A stretch of 5,765 bases of DNA, taken from the NCBI GenBank assembly GCA_903839905.1, contig CAIMDX010000045.1, positions 1 to 5,765 on the forward strand, written 5' to 3'. A program made the position numbers and the translations under genes. The stretch is from an uncultured bacterium. GTDB taxonomy: Bacteria > Patescibacteriota > Minisyncoccia > Minisyncoccales > JAQTVQ01. The notes under the pieces are model-generated. The model made no database searches, had not been told where the DNA came from, and saw nothing but the letters and a program-made list of their open reading frames with translations. Positions 5,318-5,765 of this stretch are shown in pieces (the stretch's first letter is position 1; each line of letters begins with the position of its first letter).

Positions 5318-5765
5318 ATGAAGAAAACAATTATTTCAATTTTAGCGGCTTTCGTTTTTTTGGCTGTCGCCCAAACCGCGCTGGCCTTTGACCTTAAACT
5401 GGAAGATACAACTATTACGGGAAGCGGCGAAGTCTCAATAACAGTTACCGGCGCCAAAGATTTGGGAGCAGTTGATTTAAAAGCGACCTATGATAAAAAT
5501 CTTTTGAAGTTGGAATCCGTAGAGCTGGGAAGCGTTTCTAAAAATGGAATGGTGGAATACAAAGACGATGGCGGCAGCGTGTCAATCAGCTTTGTAGATT
5601 CGGACGGGATAAGCAAAGACGGCCAGCTTTTAAAAATGAAATTTTCCGCTTTAGGCAAAGGCGTTTCAGACTCAGCTTTGACCGCTTCGGCTTATGGGAC
5701 AGACCTGAAAGATATGCAAGTGGAAGCCAAGGGAGGAAAAATCACGGCTGGCAGCAGCTCCTCTA
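5318..5765 (+). CDS. Secreted cohesin-domain protein, cut by the window edge
   Basis: The frame opens at ATG 5318 and is still open at the last base, giving 149 visible residues. A clear Sec signal peptide (KK at 2-3, hydrophobic core 5-18, cleavage after QTALA at residue 23) leads straight into a cohesin-like domain (about 24-145). It opens with FDLKLEDTTITGSGEVSITV, then a GAVDLKATYDKNLLKLESV core, SVSISFVDSDGISKDGQLL and a closing GGKITAG strand. These line up piece by piece with the cohesin of the upstream gene, although few residues are identical. The last residues are Ser-rich (AGSSSS), the usual sign of a linker, so an anchor or further modules probably lie beyond the window. No cysteine is seen so far, unlike its neighbour. 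The gene lies 16 bases downstream and is probably co-transcribed. It shares the 12-base start context CTTAAAAATATG with the upstream gene. Confidence 0.8.
   Translation, partial: MKKTIISILAAFVFLAVAQTALAFDLKLEDTTITGSGEVSITVTGAKDLGAVDLKATYDKNLLKLESVELGSVSKNGMVEYKDDGGSVSISFVDSDGISKDGQLLKMKFSALGKGVSDSALTASAYGTDLKDMQVEAKGGKITAGSSSS

Overview
The window reads as a piece of a small, AT-rich bacterial genome, most plausibly a member of the Candidate Phyla Radiation (Patescibacteria, Parcubacteria-like). That placement is an inference. It rests on the triplicated DUF5666-type secreted protein, tightly packed same-strand genes, plain Rho-independent terminators, and the absence of a Shine-Dalgarno sequence at all seven starts. 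All six visible stop codons are TAA. No marker gene (rRNA, ribosomal protein) is present, so the taxonomy stays open.

Positions 1-416 are very AT-rich (about 23% G+C by hand count over 1-420, against a visibly higher G+C in the genes) and hold no convincing bacterial gene. They contain a compound hairpin (199-240), short direct repeats, and, on the minus strand at the window edge, a WD40-blade-like open stretch. This stretch is preceded by a pyrimidine tract ending in TAG, so the left end may be foreign, degenerate or an assembly chimera.

Positions 417-2613 look like a four-gene operon ending in a strong terminator. It encodes a thioredoxin-fold CXXC protein with a Cys-rich tail, an eight-helix ArsP/DUF318-type permease with a C-x-C motif, a YlbF-family helical protein with a second Cys-rich tail, and a minimal zincin metallopeptidase. 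Thiols or soft metals are the common thread of the first three.

Positions 2733-3802 hold a single secreted protein with three DUF5666-like beta repeats and an amphipathic C-terminus, followed by its own terminator.

Positions 3803-5765 hold a promoter-like sequence and two secreted-protein genes. The first encodes a four-part extracellular protein: lipocalin-like beta domain, four-Cys orphan domain, cohesin and dockerin. The second, cut by the window edge, encodes a signal peptide and a cohesin domain running into a Ser-rich linker. Together they look like a non-cellulosomal cohesin-dockerin surface assembly, in which the first protein could dock on the second or polymerise with itself. This is the most interesting part of the window.
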